From NCBI GenBank assembly GCA_016278485.1, contig JADQBT010000034.1, forward strand, positions 35,946-99,945: a stretch of 64,000 nucleotides of DNA, in the 5' to 3' direction. Source of the stretch: Halanaerobiales bacterium. Lineage in GTDB: Bacteria > Bacillota > Halanaerobiia > Halanaerobiales > Halanaerobiaceae. This document shows positions 26,832 to 36,327 of this stretch, piece by piece (the first letter of the stretch is position 1; each line of letters starts with the position of its first letter). The notes under the pieces are model-generated. The model had not been told where the DNA came from and did not search any database. It saw nothing but the letters and a program-made list of their open reading frames with translations. The translations under genes and the position numbers were made by a program.

Positions 26832-27248
26832 TTGCAGAAATTATTAGTCTGGGAAAATAAATTAAGGGATAAAAATATTAGGGTTACTAGTCAAAGGATT
26901 GCTATTATAGAAGTGCTCTTAAAAGAGGCTATTCCTTTAGCTGCAGGTGATATATTTGCTAAAATAAAAAATAGACCTGAGCTGAAATTATCTACTGTTT
27001 ACCGCAATTTAAATTTATTAGTAGATGAGAGATTGGTACGAAAACTAAATTTCAAAGGGAAGGGGACAGTCTTTGAATTATTAGAAGATCATCATCAGCA
27101 TTTGATCTGTCTAGAATGTGGTGATGTAAAGTCAATTCAGTGTCCCTTACAAAACTATGAAGAAGAGTTGCATAATGATACAGGGTATGAATTATATGAT
27201 CATAATATAGAATTTTACGGTGTTTGTCCGGCCTGCAAAAACAGTTAA
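26832..27248 (+). CDS. Fur-family metalloregulator, probably Zur
   Basis: A 138-residue protein starting at TTG behind AGGTGAAATAA. The N-terminal winged helix includes the recognition region LKLSTVYRNLNLLVDE. The C-terminal dimer domain has the metal-binding run HHQHLICLECGDV and a second pair CPAC, which together form the structural zinc Cys4 site. Being last in a metal-uptake operon behind a 7-1-7 operator, it most likely represses the operon when zinc is plentiful. Fur or PerR identity cannot be excluded from sequence alone. Confidence 0.88.
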   Translation: MQKLLVWENKLRDKNIRVTSQRIAIIEVLLKEAIPLAAGDIFAKIKNRPELKLSTVYRNLNLLVDERLVRKLNFKGKGTVFELLEDHHQHLICLECGDVKSIQCPLQNYEEELHNDTGYELYDHNIEFYGVCPACKNS

Positions 27249-27338
27249 TGTTTAGTGAATTAATAAACTTTATATTTTAGGCAGGATTTTGTTAATAGAT
27301 ATTGAAATATTGATAGTAATATTAAGGAGGTCGCATGG

Positions 27339-29375
27339 ATGGCGCTTGCATATGTGAGAAAAAGGGATGGAAAAAAAGTTAACTTTGATAGGAAAAAAAT
27401 AGAACAAGCAGTTTTAAAAGCTGCTCGTGCAGTTGGTATTAGTGATGTACATATAGGCCAGGAAATTACTCAGGATGTATTATCTTATTTAAAAATATTT
27501 TATCAGGATGAAGGAATACCTGAAGTAGAGCAAATTCAGGATCTGGTAGAAAAAGTTTTAATTGAAAAAGGTTATTCTGAAGTTGCTAAGGCTTATATAC
27601 TTTATAGAGAACAACACAAAAAATTACGAGATACAAGAAAATTATTTCAGGATGCGGTTGGGGCAATGAATGATTATCTTGATCGTAGTGACTGGAAAGT
27701 TAATGAAAATAGTAATATGGGTTATTCCCTACAAGGACTTAATAATTTTATTGCTTCAGAAATTACCGGCCAATATTGGCTACAAGAGATTTATCCAGAG
27801 GAAATAGGTAAATTGCATAGTGAAGGTGACTTACATATTCATGATTTGGGTAATCTCAGTGTTTATTGTTGTGGTTGGGATCTGCAGGATTTATTATTAA
27901 AAGGTTTTAGAGGGGTAGCAACTAAGATTGAAAGTAAACCGCCCAAACACTTCAAAACTGCTTTAGGCCAGATTGTAAATTTTTATTATACTTTACAAGG
28001 AGAAGCGGCAGGAGCAATTGCCTTTTCAAATTTTGATACATATCTGGCTCCTTTTATAGCCTATGATGATTTAGACTTTGAGAGAGTAAAACAGATTATG
28101 CAGGAGTTTTTATTTAATATGAATGTGCCGACCCGGGTTGGTTTTCAGACTCCTTTTACAAATATTACAATGGATCTTGATGTACCATCATATTTAGAAG
28201 ATCAGGCTGTAATCATTGGTGGTGAACCACAAGCTAAAACTTTTGGTGAATTTCAAAAAGAAATGGATATCCTTAATCGTGCTTTTGCTGAAGTAATGTT
28301 AGAGGGAGATGCAAAAGGTCGTATGTTTTCTTTCCCTATTCCAACTTATAATATCACAAAGGATTTTGATTGGAATAATCCAGTACTTGATCCGGTCTGG
28401 GAGATGACTGCAAAATATGGGATACCATACTTTAGTAATTTTATTAACTCAGATATGAATCCGGAAGATGCACGTTCAATGTGTTGCCGCTTACGTCTGG
28501 ATAACACTGAGCTGAGGAAAAGAGGGGGCGGTCTCTTTGGTGCAAATCCAATGACAGGATCAATTGGAGTGGTCACACTTAATATGCCTCGTATCGGTTA
28601 TCTGGCTAAAGATAAAGAAGATTTTTTGGCAAGAACGTATAAGTTGATGGATATAGCCAGGGAAAGTCTTGAAATAAAACGCAAAATACTTGAAAGTTTA
28701 ACAGAAAATGGCCTTTATCCTTATTCTAAATTTTACTTAAGAGATGTAAAAGAACGTTTTAATGAATACTGGAAAAATCATTTTAATACAATTGGACTTA
28801 ACGGTATGAATGAAGCAATGCTAAATTTCATGGGAAAAGATATAGCTTCCGAGGAAGGACGTAAATTTGCCCATTATATAATGAAAAAGATGAAAGAAAG
28901 ATTACAGACATATCAAGAAGAAACAGATAACTTATATAACCTTGAAGCAACTCCTGCAGAAGGTACTGCCTATCGATTTGCTAGACTTGATCGGGAAAAA
29001 TTTGAGAATGGAGTAGTATATGCTAATCAGGAAAGGGTTCTTAATGAAGGTGCAGAGCCATATTATACAAATTCTACTCAATTACCAGTAGGTTATACTG
29101 AAGATATCTTTACTGCCCTTGACCTACAGGATGACTTACAATCGGAATATACAGGTGGCACTGTTTTACATGGATTTTTGGGAGAAAGGATGCCTTCTAT
29201 TCAGAGCACAAAAATGTTGGTTAAGCGTATTGCTGAAAATTATAGCTTACCTTATTATACAATTACGCCAACTTTTAGCATTTGCCCTGAACATGGTTAT
29301 TTAGCGGGAGAGTATTATTACTGTCCCAAATGTGAGGCAGAAGTGGAAGCTGAGAGCACAGGGAAACGGACATGA
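27339..29375 (+). CDS. nrdD: Anaerobic ribonucleoside-triphosphate reductase, large part lacking the glycyl-radical loop
   Basis: A 678-residue class III ribonucleotide reductase that makes dNTPs anaerobically. The N-terminal ATP-cone (residues 2-90, VRKRDGKKVNFDRKKIEQAV) is the allosteric domain. The core has the expected HIHDLGNLSVYCCGWDL and DARSMCCRLRLD active-site blocks. The C-terminus has the zinc-ribbon cysteines ICPEHG and CPKC, but the protein stops with ESTGKRT. The RVxGY glycyl-radical motif that normally follows is missing. That motif occurs instead in a separate 43-residue gene after nrdG. Start ATG with AAGGAGG eight bases upstream. It overlaps nrdG by 4 bases. Confidence 0.93.
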   Translation: MALAYVRKRDGKKVNFDRKKIEQAVLKAARAVGISDVHIGQEITQDVLSYLKIFYQDEGIPEVEQIQDLVEKVLIEKGYSEVAKAYILYREQHKKLRDTRKLFQDAVGAMNDYLDRSDWKVNENSNMGYSLQGLNNFIASEITGQYWLQEIYPEEIGKLHSEGDLHIHDLGNLSVYCCGWDLQDLLLKGFRGVATKIESKPPKHFKTALGQIVNFYYTLQGEAAGAIAFSNFDTYLAPFIAYDDLDFERVKQIMQEFLFNMNVPTRVGFQTPFTNITMDLDVPSYLEDQAVIIGGEPQAKTFGEFQKEMDILNRAFAEVMLEGDAKGRMFSFPIPTYNITKDFDWNNPVLDPVWEMTAKYGIPYFSNFINSDMNPEDARSMCCRLRLDNTELRKRGGGLFGANPMTGSIGVVTLNMPRIGYLAKDKEDFLARTYKLMDIARESLEIKRKILESLTENGLYPYSKFYLRDVKERFNEYWKNHFNTIGLNGMNEAMLNFMGKDIASEEGRKFAHYIMKKMKERLQTYQEETDNLYNLEATPAEGTAYRFARLDREKFENGVVYANQERVLNEGAEPYYTNSTQLPVGYTEDIFTALDLQDDLQSEYTGGTVLHGFLGERMPSIQSTKMLVKRIAENYSLPYYTITPTFSICPEHGYLAGEYYYCPKCEAEVEAESTGKRT

Positions 29376-30067
29376 GACTTGCCGGATTAAGAAATACATC
29401 TTTAATTGATTATCCTGAAAAAATTGCAGCAGTAGTCTTTACGCGAGGGTGTAATTTTCATTGTTCGTATTGTCATAACAGTCAACTGATACCTGTGAAA
29501 CCCTTGACTGGAGATGAAGATTTTCCAGAAGAACTATTCTTTAACTTTCTTGATCAGAGAAAAGCTTTATTAGATGGTGTAGTAATTACAGGTGGTGAGC
29601 CGACTGTACAGGCTGACCTACTAGCATTTATAAAAAAAATTAGAGCAAAAGGGTTAAAGATTAAACTAGATACAAATGGCTCCAATTTTAAAATTATCGA
29701 AAAACTAATTTCTAATAAATTGCTTGATTATGTAGCAATGGATATTAAGTTACCTTGGGATAAATATGATCAATTGGCTCCAGATGGTGTTATTAGTGAA
29801 ATTAAAGAATCAGTTAAACTGCTCATTGAAAAGGAAATAGAATATGAATTTCGAACTACATTAGTTCCGGGAATTCATCAGAAAGAAGATATCCAGCAAA
29901 TAGCTAGACAGATTGAGGGAGCAGATAAATTCTATTTGCAAAATTTTAGGCCGGTGAACAACTTAGATAAGTCTTTAACAGATGTTGTGCCTTTTTCTCC
30001 AACTGAATTAGAGAAATTTAAAAATATAGCCGGAAAATTTGTAGACGTGGTAGAGATTCGCGATTAA
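29372..30067 (+). CDS. nrdG: Anaerobic ribonucleotide-reductase activating protein (radical SAM)
   Basis: A 231-residue radical-SAM enzyme. The N-terminal cluster motif is TRGCNFHCSYCHNSQL (CxxxCxxC, [4Fe-4S]), followed by ITGGEPTVQ. It generates the glycyl radical on NrdD using S-adenosylmethionine. It overlaps nrdD by four bases (ATGA). The length is close to the longer NrdG2-type activases. Its target glycine here would be on the separate small protein encoded 29 bases downstream. Confidence 0.93.
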   Translation: MRLAGLRNTSLIDYPEKIAAVVFTRGCNFHCSYCHNSQLIPVKPLTGDEDFPEELFFNFLDQRKALLDGVVITGGEPTVQADLLAFIKKIRAKGLKIKLDTNGSNFKIIEKLISNKLLDYVAMDIKLPWDKYDQLAPDGVISEIKESVKLLIEKEIEYEFRTTLVPGIHQKEDIQQIARQIEGADKFYLQNFRPVNNLDKSLTDVVPFSPTELEKFKNIAGKFVDVVEIRD

Positions 30068-30096
30068 AGTAATTTATTAATAAGGGGGTTAAATTA

Positions 30097-30228
30097 ATGG
30101 CTAAAAAACAAAAATGTGAAGTTTATTCCCGTGTGGTGGGTTATTTATCACCCGTTTCTGACTGGAATAAAGGAAAAAAAGAAGAGTTTAAAGATCGGGT
30201 AACTTTCGATAATCATCAGGATGATTAA
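30097..30228 (+). CDS. Detached C-terminal glycyl-radical domain of NrdD (43 residues)
   Basis: ATG behind TAAGGGGGTT encodes a 43-residue protein with YSRVVGYLSPVSDWNKGKKEEF. RVVGY matches the class III NrdD glycyl-radical motif (RVCGY in Escherichia coli-type enzymes), so Gly15 is the predicted radical site. The downstream WNxGKxxEFxxR is the usual NrdD C-terminus. In ordinary NrdD these residues directly follow the zinc ribbon; here they are a free polypeptide after nrdG. By analogy with the YfiD spare part of pyruvate formate-lyase, it probably docks on NrdD. Comparable small NrdD-like proteins are known in Bacillota, so the arrangement is probably functional. Confidence 0.85.
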   Translation: MAKKQKCEVYSRVVGYLSPVSDWNKGKKEEFKDRVTFDNHQDD

Positions 30229-30231
30229 TGT

Positions 30232-30260
30232 TTGCATAAGCATATTTCATATGTTATAAT
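30232..30260 (+). promoter_or_regulatory. Promoter of the cold-shock gene
   Basis: TTGCAT at 30232, 17-base spacer, TATAAT at 30255. A 70-base 5' leader follows before the ATG and includes GTTGGAGTTCGTTGAAGTAACTCC, able to form a small GGAGTT/AACTCC hairpin. Confidence 0.8.
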
Positions 30261-30330
30261 CCGTTTAAGTGGTTGGAGTTCGTTGAAGTAACTCCCCATG
30301 TATCAATTTTCCAAGGGGGAATTTATTAAA

Positions 30331-30534
30331 ATGATTTATTCAGGTAAAGTGAAATGGTTTGACGCAAAAAAAGGTTATGGTTTTATTGAAAGAGAAGATG
30401 GAGACGACGTTTTTGTTCATTTTTCTGCAATTGAAGAAGATGGCTTCAAAGCTCTAGAAGATGAGCAAGAAGTAGAATTTGAAATTGTAGATGGCGACCG
30501 AGGTCCACAAGCCGAAAATGTTGTTAAATTATAG
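30331..30534 (+). CDS. Cold-shock domain protein
   Basis: The start is ATG at 30331 behind AAGGGGGAA, giving 67 residues. RNA-binding motifs RNP1 (KGYGFIE) and RNP2 (VFVHFSAI) are present in the usual places. It is a small single-stranded RNA/DNA-binding chaperone of the CspA family. It has its own promoter, a leader and a terminator. Confidence 0.96.
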   Translation: MIYSGKVKWFDAKKGYGFIEREDGDDVFVHFSAIEEDGFKALEDEQEVEFEIVDGDRGPQAENVVKL

Positions 30535-30572
30535 AGATAGAAACTTAGTACTTAAAAACAAATAAGTAGATT

Positions 30573-30605
30573 ACCCTGGTCATTTAAATGGTCAGGGTTT
30601 TTGTA
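30573..30605 (+). terminator. Rho-independent terminator of the cold-shock gene
   Basis: ACCCTG/CAGGGT with an inner CATTTAAATG palindrome, followed by TTTTT. Confidence 0.8.
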
Positions 30606-30646
30606 TATTATTTTGAAAACATACTGTAATGTTAAAGGTGAGTAAA

Positions 30647-31534
30647 TTGAAAAAGAAGAAGTTAAATAAAGTAATTATAGCAGATTTTAGTCTGTTAATG
30701 GTAGCGATATTTTGGGGTGGGAGTTTTGTTGTAGCAAAAAATATGTTGACGCAAATCTCTCCTTTTTATTATCTTGGTATTAGGTTCTCGGCGGCAGCTA
30801 TTATATTAGCAGCTATTTTTTATAAAAAAGTAAGGCAGATGACTGTTAACGAGATAAAGAAAGGACTTATGATTGGCTTGTTTTTATTTCTAGGTTTTGC
30901 GACCCAGACAGTTGGGCTAGTTTATACAACGCCGGCCAGACAGGGGTTTATCACAGGTTTAAATGTTGTAATGGTTCCCTTTTTATATATGATATTTGCC
31001 AAAGAAAAAGTAGGAAAAAAAGCAATTGCCGGTGCTTTTTTAGCAACAATGGGCTTAAGTCTAATCTCTTTTAAAGAGGGAGTTTTAAATTTTAATACAG
31101 GGGATTTATTAACACTATTTTGTGCGGTCTTTTTTGCTGCACATATTGTTGCTATTGCAATACTTGTTAAAAAGGCTGACCCAATTAATCTAACTGTTAT
31201 CCAATTAGCCTTGACTGGAGTACTATCTTTACTAATTGCGCTAGTTTTTGAGCAGACTCCTCACCTAGAGCCTATTTCTTTTCTATTAGGGATGAGTTAT
31301 GTCGTTATTTTTTGTAGTGTTTTAGCTTTTCTGATCCAAAACGTTGCACAAAGTTTTACCTTTCCGACGCATGCTGCTATTATTTTAAGTCTGGAAGGGG
31401 TTTTTGGTGCGCTTTTTTCCTGGATGTTCTGGGGAGAGAACTTAACTATAAAATTTGTGATTGGAGCGGCTTTAATATTAGCTGGTGTTATTATCGCTGA
31501 ATTCAGAAACATCAACAAAGAGGAACAATTCTGA
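30647..31534 (+). CDS. EamA/DMT-family transporter
   Basis: About 295 residues with ten hydrophobic helices in two EamA repeats. Conserved points are FWGGSFVVAKNM near the N-terminus and the second-half SLEGVFGALFSWMFWGE, the standard DMT motif. Family members export metabolites or amino acids; the substrate is not clear. TTG at 30647, six bases after AAAGGTGA, is preferred over the ATG at 30629, which lies upstream of that ribosome site. Confidence 0.88.
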   Translation: MKKKKLNKVIIADFSLLMVAIFWGGSFVVAKNMLTQISPFYYLGIRFSAAAIILAAIFYKKVRQMTVNEIKKGLMIGLFLFLGFATQTVGLVYTTPARQGFITGLNVVMVPFLYMIFAKEKVGKKAIAGAFLATMGLSLISFKEGVLNFNTGDLLTLFCAVFFAAHIVAIAILVKKADPINLTVIQLALTGVLSLLIALVFEQTPHLEPISFLLGMSYVVIFCSVLAFLIQNVAQSFTFPTHAAIILSLEGVFGALFSWMFWGENLTIKFVIGAALILAGVIIAEFRNINKEEQF

Positions 31535-31559
31535 CAAAAGATTGGTGGTTGCAATATAT

Positions 31560-31588
31560 TTGACACGCATACTTGCCTGTAATATACT
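31560..31588 (+). promoter_or_regulatory. Promoter of nifJ
   Basis: TTGACA at 31560, 17-base spacer, TATACT at 31583, 56 bases before the start codon. Confidence 0.85.
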
Positions 31589-31643
31589 GTAAGAGAAATA
31601 ACAATTCTAAAAAATTTACCTTTAAACGGGAGGGAAATTTATA

Positions 31644-34600
31644 ATGGCAAAAGTTATGAAGACCATGGATGGAAATACAGCTGCAGCCCATGTGGCATAT
31701 GCATTTACAGATGTAGCTGCTATCTATCCGATTACTCCATCTTCTCCAATGGCGGAGTTGGTTGATTCATGGAGTGCACATGGTCGCAAGAACATTTTCG
31801 ATCAGAAAGTTAAGTTAACAGAAATGCAGTCTGAAGGAGGAGCATCGGGTGCTGTACACGGTTCACTATCAGCAGGTGCTTTGACCACAACTTTTACTGC
31901 TTCTCAGGGTTTACTTTTAATGTTGCCTAATATGTATAAAATTGCCGGTGAATTATTACCTGGAGTTTTTCATGTTAGTGCGAGAAGTATAGCAACACAT
32001 GCTCTTTCAATTTTTGGTGATCACTCTGATGTTATGGCAGCCCGTCAATCGGGTACAGCAATGATTGCTTCTGGTAGTGTACAGGAAGTTATGGATCTGG
32101 CTGGTGTAGCCCATCTGGCTGCTATCAAGACAAGTCTTCCATTTGTTCACTTCTTTGATGGTTTCCGGACATCACATGAATATCAAAAGATTGAAGTAAT
32201 GGATTATGACGACCTTGCCGAATTAGTTGACTTTGAAAAAGTAAGTGAATTTAGACACAGAGCTTTAAATCCTGAGCACCCTGTTACAAAAGGAACAGCT
32301 CAGAATCCTGATATTTTCTTTCAGGCACGTGAAGCAAGTAATGGATTTTATGAAGTAGTACCTGATGTAGTTGCTGATTATATGGATAAGATTAGTCAGT
32401 TGACTGGTAGGGAATACCATCCATTTAATTATGTTGGAGCAGAGGATGCTACAAATATTATAGTGGCAATGGGTTCAGTTACTGATACGATTGAAGAAAC
32501 TGTTAAATATCTTGTTAATCAGGGAGAAAAAGTAGGACTTATTAAAGTTAGACTTTATCGTCCTTTCTCAGAAAAATATTTCTTTAAAGCTTTTCCTGAT
32601 ACAGTAGAAAAGATAGCTGTTCTTGACAGAACTAAAGAACCTGGTGCTATCGGAGAGCCACTCTATGAAGATGTTCGTTCCCTCTTCTATGATAAAGATA
32701 ATAGACCAGTTGTTGTTGGTGGCCGTTATGGACTTAGCTCTAAGGATACAACACCTTTACAGATAAAAGCGGTTTATGACAACCTTAAAGAAGAAAAGCC
32801 AAAAGATCATTTCACTATCGGTATTAATGATGATGTCACACATACTTCGCTAGATACAAAAGGAAGTATTGATACCTCTCCAGAAGGAACTGTCAAATGT
32901 AAGTTCTGGGGCTTTGGCTCAGATGGTACTGTTGGTGCTAATAAAAATGCTATAAAAATTATCGGTGATAATACAGATAAATATGCACAGGCATATTTCT
33001 CTTATGATTCCAAAAAATCTGGTGGTGTAACAGTTTCTCACTTGCGTTTTGGAGATGAGCCGATTAAATCAACCTATTTAATTGATGAGGCTGACTATGT
33101 TGCCTGTCATAAGGAATCTTATGTAGATCAGTTTGATATGGTTACTGACTTACATAAAGGTGGAACATTCTTACTTAATTGTAGTTGGGATGTAGAGGAA
33201 CTTGATGAGAAATTGCCAGCAGAAATGAAACGTTATATTGCTGAAAATGAGATCAATTTCTATATGATTGATGGTGTGAAAATAGCACAGGAAGTAGGCC
33301 TGGGTGGCCGTATTAATATGGTTATGCAGACTGCATTCTTTAAACTGGCTGACATAATTCCTGTTGATGAAGCAGTTTCATATCTTAAAGATGCTATTGA
33401 AAAGTCATATGGACATAAAGGTGAAAAAATTGTTGAAATGAATAATAGTGCTGTAGATAAATCTCTGGATGCTATTATAAAGGTTGATGTACCAGCTTTC
33501 TGGGCGGATGCCGAAGCAGAAGAGACTGAAACTGATTCTGATAGACCTGAATATGTTAGAAATGTAATTGATGTAGTTAATCGCCAGAAAGGTGATGACT
33601 TACCAGTAAGTGCATTTGTAGGTAGAGAAGATGGACATTTCCCACCAGGATTATCTCAATACGAGAAACGTGGTATTGCGATCAATGTACCTGACTGGAA
33701 AATTGAAACTTGTATTCAGTGTAATCAGTGTTCATTATCCTGTCCACATGCTGTTATTAGACCATTTTTGCTCAATGAAGATGAAGTTGCTAGTGCTCCA
33801 GCAGAGTTTGCAACACTTGACGCAAAAGGTAAACAACTTGAAGGTCTGCAGTATCGGATTCAGATGAGTCCACTTGATTGTACAGGATGTGGCGTTTGTG
33901 CAGATGTATGTCCAGTAGATGCGCTTGAAATGCGTCCTTTTGCTGAACAAGTTGAAAAAGAAAAAGAAAACTGGGATTTTGCCATTGAAAATATTTCTAT
34001 CAAAGATGACTTAATGCCAGCAGCTACTATTAAAGGTAGTCAGTTCCAGGAACCACTCCTTGAATTCCATGGGGCATGTGCTGGTTGTGGAGAGACAGCT
34101 TATGCTAAATTAGTAACTCAGTTATTTGGAGATAGAATGATTATCGCCAATGCTACTGGTTGTTCTTCAATCTGGGGTGGATCGGCACCAGTATCTGTTT
34201 ACACAACTAATGATGCGGGCGAAGGACCTGCCTGGGCTAACTCATTGTTTGAAGATAATGCAGAGTATGGCTATGGTATGTATCTTGCGACTGCTCAGAT
34301 TAGAGAAAAAATTGCTGACCTTATGGAAGCTGCTCTTGAACTTGATATTAGCGATGAGTTAAAGGGACTAATCCAGGAATGGTTAGATAATAGAGAAAAT
34401 GGCGAAAAGACAAAAGAATTAAGAGATCAAATGCTTACTTTAATGGCTAAGCATAGTGATGAAGAGGTTATTGCAGAGATAATTGATCGCAAAGAATTCA
34501 TTGTTAAAAAATCACAATGGATATTTGGTGGAGACGGCTGGGCATATGATATTGGTTATGGTGGCCTAGACCATGTACTCGCATCTGGTGATGATATAAA

Positions 34601-35174
34601 TGTATTAGTATTGGATACAGAAGTCTATTCAAATACGGGTGGACAGTCATCTAAAGCTACTCCTACTGCAGCAGCAGCTAAATTTGCGGCGGCTGGTAAG
34701 CGTATTAAGAAAAAAGATCTTGGCCAGATGGCAATGACTTATGGTTATGTCTATGTAGCCCAGATTGCGCTTGGATCTAATATGAATCAAGCTGTAAAAG
34801 CTCTGGCAGAAGCAGAAGCTTATCCAGGTCCATCACTTGTAATTGCGTATGCTCCATGTATTTCACATGGACTTAAAGAAGGTATGGGTTGTAGTGTTAG
34901 TCAGGAAAAAGAAGCTGTTAAATCAGGCTACTGGCACCTATATCGCTTTAATCCAGAACTTAAAGAAGCAGGAAAGAATCCATTTAGTTTAGATTCTAGA
35001 GATCCTTCTAGTTCATTCCGTGATTACTTACTTAGTGAAGTACGCTTCTCATCATTGCAGAAGACCTTCCCTGAAGTAGCAGATGAACTCTTTGAAAAAT
35101 GTGAAGAAGATGCTATGGAAAGATTAGCAGCTTATAAACGTTTGGAAAATGCTTATGAGTCAGAAAAAAAGTAA
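31644..35174 (+). CDS. nifJ: Pyruvate:ferredoxin (flavodoxin) oxidoreductase, single-chain
   Basis: A 1176-residue single-chain enzyme that oxidises pyruvate and CoA to acetyl-CoA, CO2 and reduced ferredoxin, central to anaerobic fermentation. Domain order is the normal one: N-terminal pyrimidine-binding domain (AYPITPSSPMAE near residue 28), a CoA-binding middle domain, a two-cluster ferredoxin insert (CIQCNQCSLSCP near 691 and CTGCGVCADVCP near 746), and the thiamine-diphosphate domain (GACAGCGETAYAKL near 815 and GGDGWAYDIGYGGLDH). All cluster cysteines are intact. It is a single-gene unit with its own promoter and terminator, and codon use suggests high expression. Confidence 0.98.
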   Translation: MAKVMKTMDGNTAAAHVAYAFTDVAAIYPITPSSPMAELVDSWSAHGRKNIFDQKVKLTEMQSEGGASGAVHGSLSAGALTTTFTASQGLLLMLPNMYKIAGELLPGVFHVSARSIATHALSIFGDHSDVMAARQSGTAMIASGSVQEVMDLAGVAHLAAIKTSLPFVHFFDGFRTSHEYQKIEVMDYDDLAELVDFEKVSEFRHRALNPEHPVTKGTAQNPDIFFQAREASNGFYEVVPDVVADYMDKISQLTGREYHPFNYVGAEDATNIIVAMGSVTDTIEETVKYLVNQGEKVGLIKVRLYRPFSEKYFFKAFPDTVEKIAVLDRTKEPGAIGEPLYEDVRSLFYDKDNRPVVVGGRYGLSSKDTTPLQIKAVYDNLKEEKPKDHFTIGINDDVTHTSLDTKGSIDTSPEGTVKCKFWGFGSDGTVGANKNAIKIIGDNTDKYAQAYFSYDSKKSGGVTVSHLRFGDEPIKSTYLIDEADYVACHKESYVDQFDMVTDLHKGGTFLLNCSWDVEELDEKLPAEMKRYIAENEINFYMIDGVKIAQEVGLGGRINMVMQTAFFKLADIIPVDEAVSYLKDAIEKSYGHKGEKIVEMNNSAVDKSLDAIIKVDVPAFWADAEAEETETDSDRPEYVRNVIDVVNRQKGDDLPVSAFVGREDGHFPPGLSQYEKRGIAINVPDWKIETCIQCNQCSLSCPHAVIRPFLLNEDEVASAPAEFATLDAKGKQLEGLQYRIQMSPLDCTGCGVCADVCPVDALEMRPFAEQVEKEKENWDFAIENISIKDDLMPAATIKGSQFQEPLLEFHGACAGCGETAYAKLVTQLFGDRMIIANATGCSSIWGGSAPVSVYTTNDAGEGPAWANSLFEDNAEYGYGMYLATAQIREKIADLMEAALELDISDELKGLIQEWLDNRENGEKTKELRDQMLTLMAKHSDEEVIAEIIDRKEFIVKKSQWIFGGDGWAYDIGYGGLDHVLASGDDINVLVLDTEVYSNTGGQSSKATPTAAAAKFAAAGKRIKKKDLGQMAMTYGYVYVAQIALGSNMNQAVKALAEAEAYPGPSLVIAYAPCISHGLKEGMGCSVSQEKEAVKSGYWHLYRFNPELKEAGKNPFSLDSRDPSSSFRDYLLSEVRFSSLQKTFPEVADELFEKCEEDAMERLAAYKRLENAYESEKK

Positions 35175-35201
35175 GCAAATATCAATTTAAATAGATCATT
35201 T

Positions 35202-35232
35202 AAAGGACGGCAATTAATTGCCGTCCTTTTTT
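35202..35232 (+). terminator. Rho-independent terminator of nifJ
   Basis: A 26-base perfect palindrome AAGGACGGCAATT/AATTGCCGTCCTT, ending in six T. Confidence 0.93.
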
Positions 35233-35562
35233 AAACTTTAAGGTAGTTTTATTTAGAGCAATGGTGTCATTGGCATATTGATTAAATTAAGAGAATGCTT
35301 AATAAATTGTTCAGTCGCAAATTATTCGCTTAGTATTCCGTTCGGCTCCCTCATGAAGTTATAAAACTCGCTTCGCTCAAACAGAAATATACTTTGGGTT
35401 TAAGGGTTAATAGACTGGAAAATTTAGTCTCTAGTTTAACAACTGTTATTCTGTTTTCTGAGATGATATCTTGTTGGCTCTTTTTTTTGTGTCATATAAT
35501 GTATACCCAGTTCACACTCTATTATTTTTTATAAGCACAATAAATAAAATTGGAGGATAATA
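35233..35562. other. Intergenic region with no gene
   Basis: About 330 bases between the nifJ terminator and the CPBP protease gene. It contains CTCGCTTCGCTCA (35369) and TTCGGCTCCCTCATGAAG (35341), whose opposite strand reads like a short decayed coding piece, but no ORF survives. The promoter of the next gene must lie here; GGAGGATAATA precedes its ATG. Confidence 0.5.
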
Positions 35563-36327
35563 ATGAAGTTAGAGTATAAAAATATAACTAAGTTTGAAGT
35601 GGTTTTTTTTATTTTGTGTTTAGTATTAATCTTCATATTTAGTTTTATGAGAGCAGCATTATGTTTGCTTTTATTACTACTTATAATCTTTTTTAAGGAT
35701 TATATGACAAACAATAGTAATGAAATAAGTAAGAAAAAGAATTTTTTATTTGCTTTTTTACTTATTTTTATGGTCTATATCGGGCTTTTCTTATTCTATA
35801 GATATGGCTTAGATTATAATAAAAATCAATATACACTTAATCAAACCAGGTTATATATTCAATTGCCAATAAATATGACAATATTCTTAGGTTATTTATT
35901 TAAAATAAGGTTAAAAGATTTTAATTGGAGTATAAATCTTAAAAGTTTTTTAACAGTTTTATTACTATTTATTCCATTTATACTTATTAAAGATATGAGA
36001 ATTCTAATGGAGAATAATAGAAACTTCTTTTATATAAGGAATTTTATACAACAAGTATATTATCCAGGTGTAGTAGAAGAAGTGATTTTTAGAGGCTATT
36101 TCTTAACTGGTTTGCTTGCATATGGGGTAAGAAAAGATAAAGCTAATGTAATTCAGTCTATAATCTTTGGTTTAGTCCATATCTTGGGTAGCAAAGAAAT
36201 TTCTATAAATGTTATTTTATCTACTTCCTTACAAATGTTTATAGGATTTATATTAGGTAAAATCTATTTAAGAACGAAGTCGTTAACACCAGGTATAATA
36301 TTACATGCACTTATCGATACAATATAG
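35563..36327 (+). CDS. CPBP-family intramembrane metalloprotease
   Basis: A 254-residue protein with about seven hydrophobic helices. The three CPBP (Abi) motifs are present: EEVIFRGYF near residue 172, FGLVH near 200, and HALID at the C-terminus. These supply the glutamate-pair and histidine active-site residues of Rce1-type proteases. Bacterial members process membrane-bound peptides and some protect against their own bacteriocins; no bacteriocin gene is seen beside it. It stands alone in an AT-rich accessory stretch between nifJ and the tRNA-tadA block. Confidence 0.85.
   Translation: MKLEYKNITKFEVVFFILCLVLIFIFSFMRAALCLLLLLLIIFFKDYMTNNSNEISKKKNFLFAFLLIFMVYIGLFLFYRYGLDYNKNQYTLNQTRLYIQLPINMTIFLGYLFKIRLKDFNWSINLKSFLTVLLLFIPFILIKDMRILMENNRNFFYIRNFIQQVYYPGVVEEVIFRGYFLTGLLAYGVRKDKANVIQSIIFGLVHILGSKEISINVILSTSLQMFIGFILGKIYLRTKSLTPGIILHALIDTI

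Noticed and set aside
35316..35400. Possible insertion-sequence remnant (CGCTTCGCTCA, TTCGGCTCCC)
   Set aside because: No terminal repeats, target duplication or transposase coding sense could be found.
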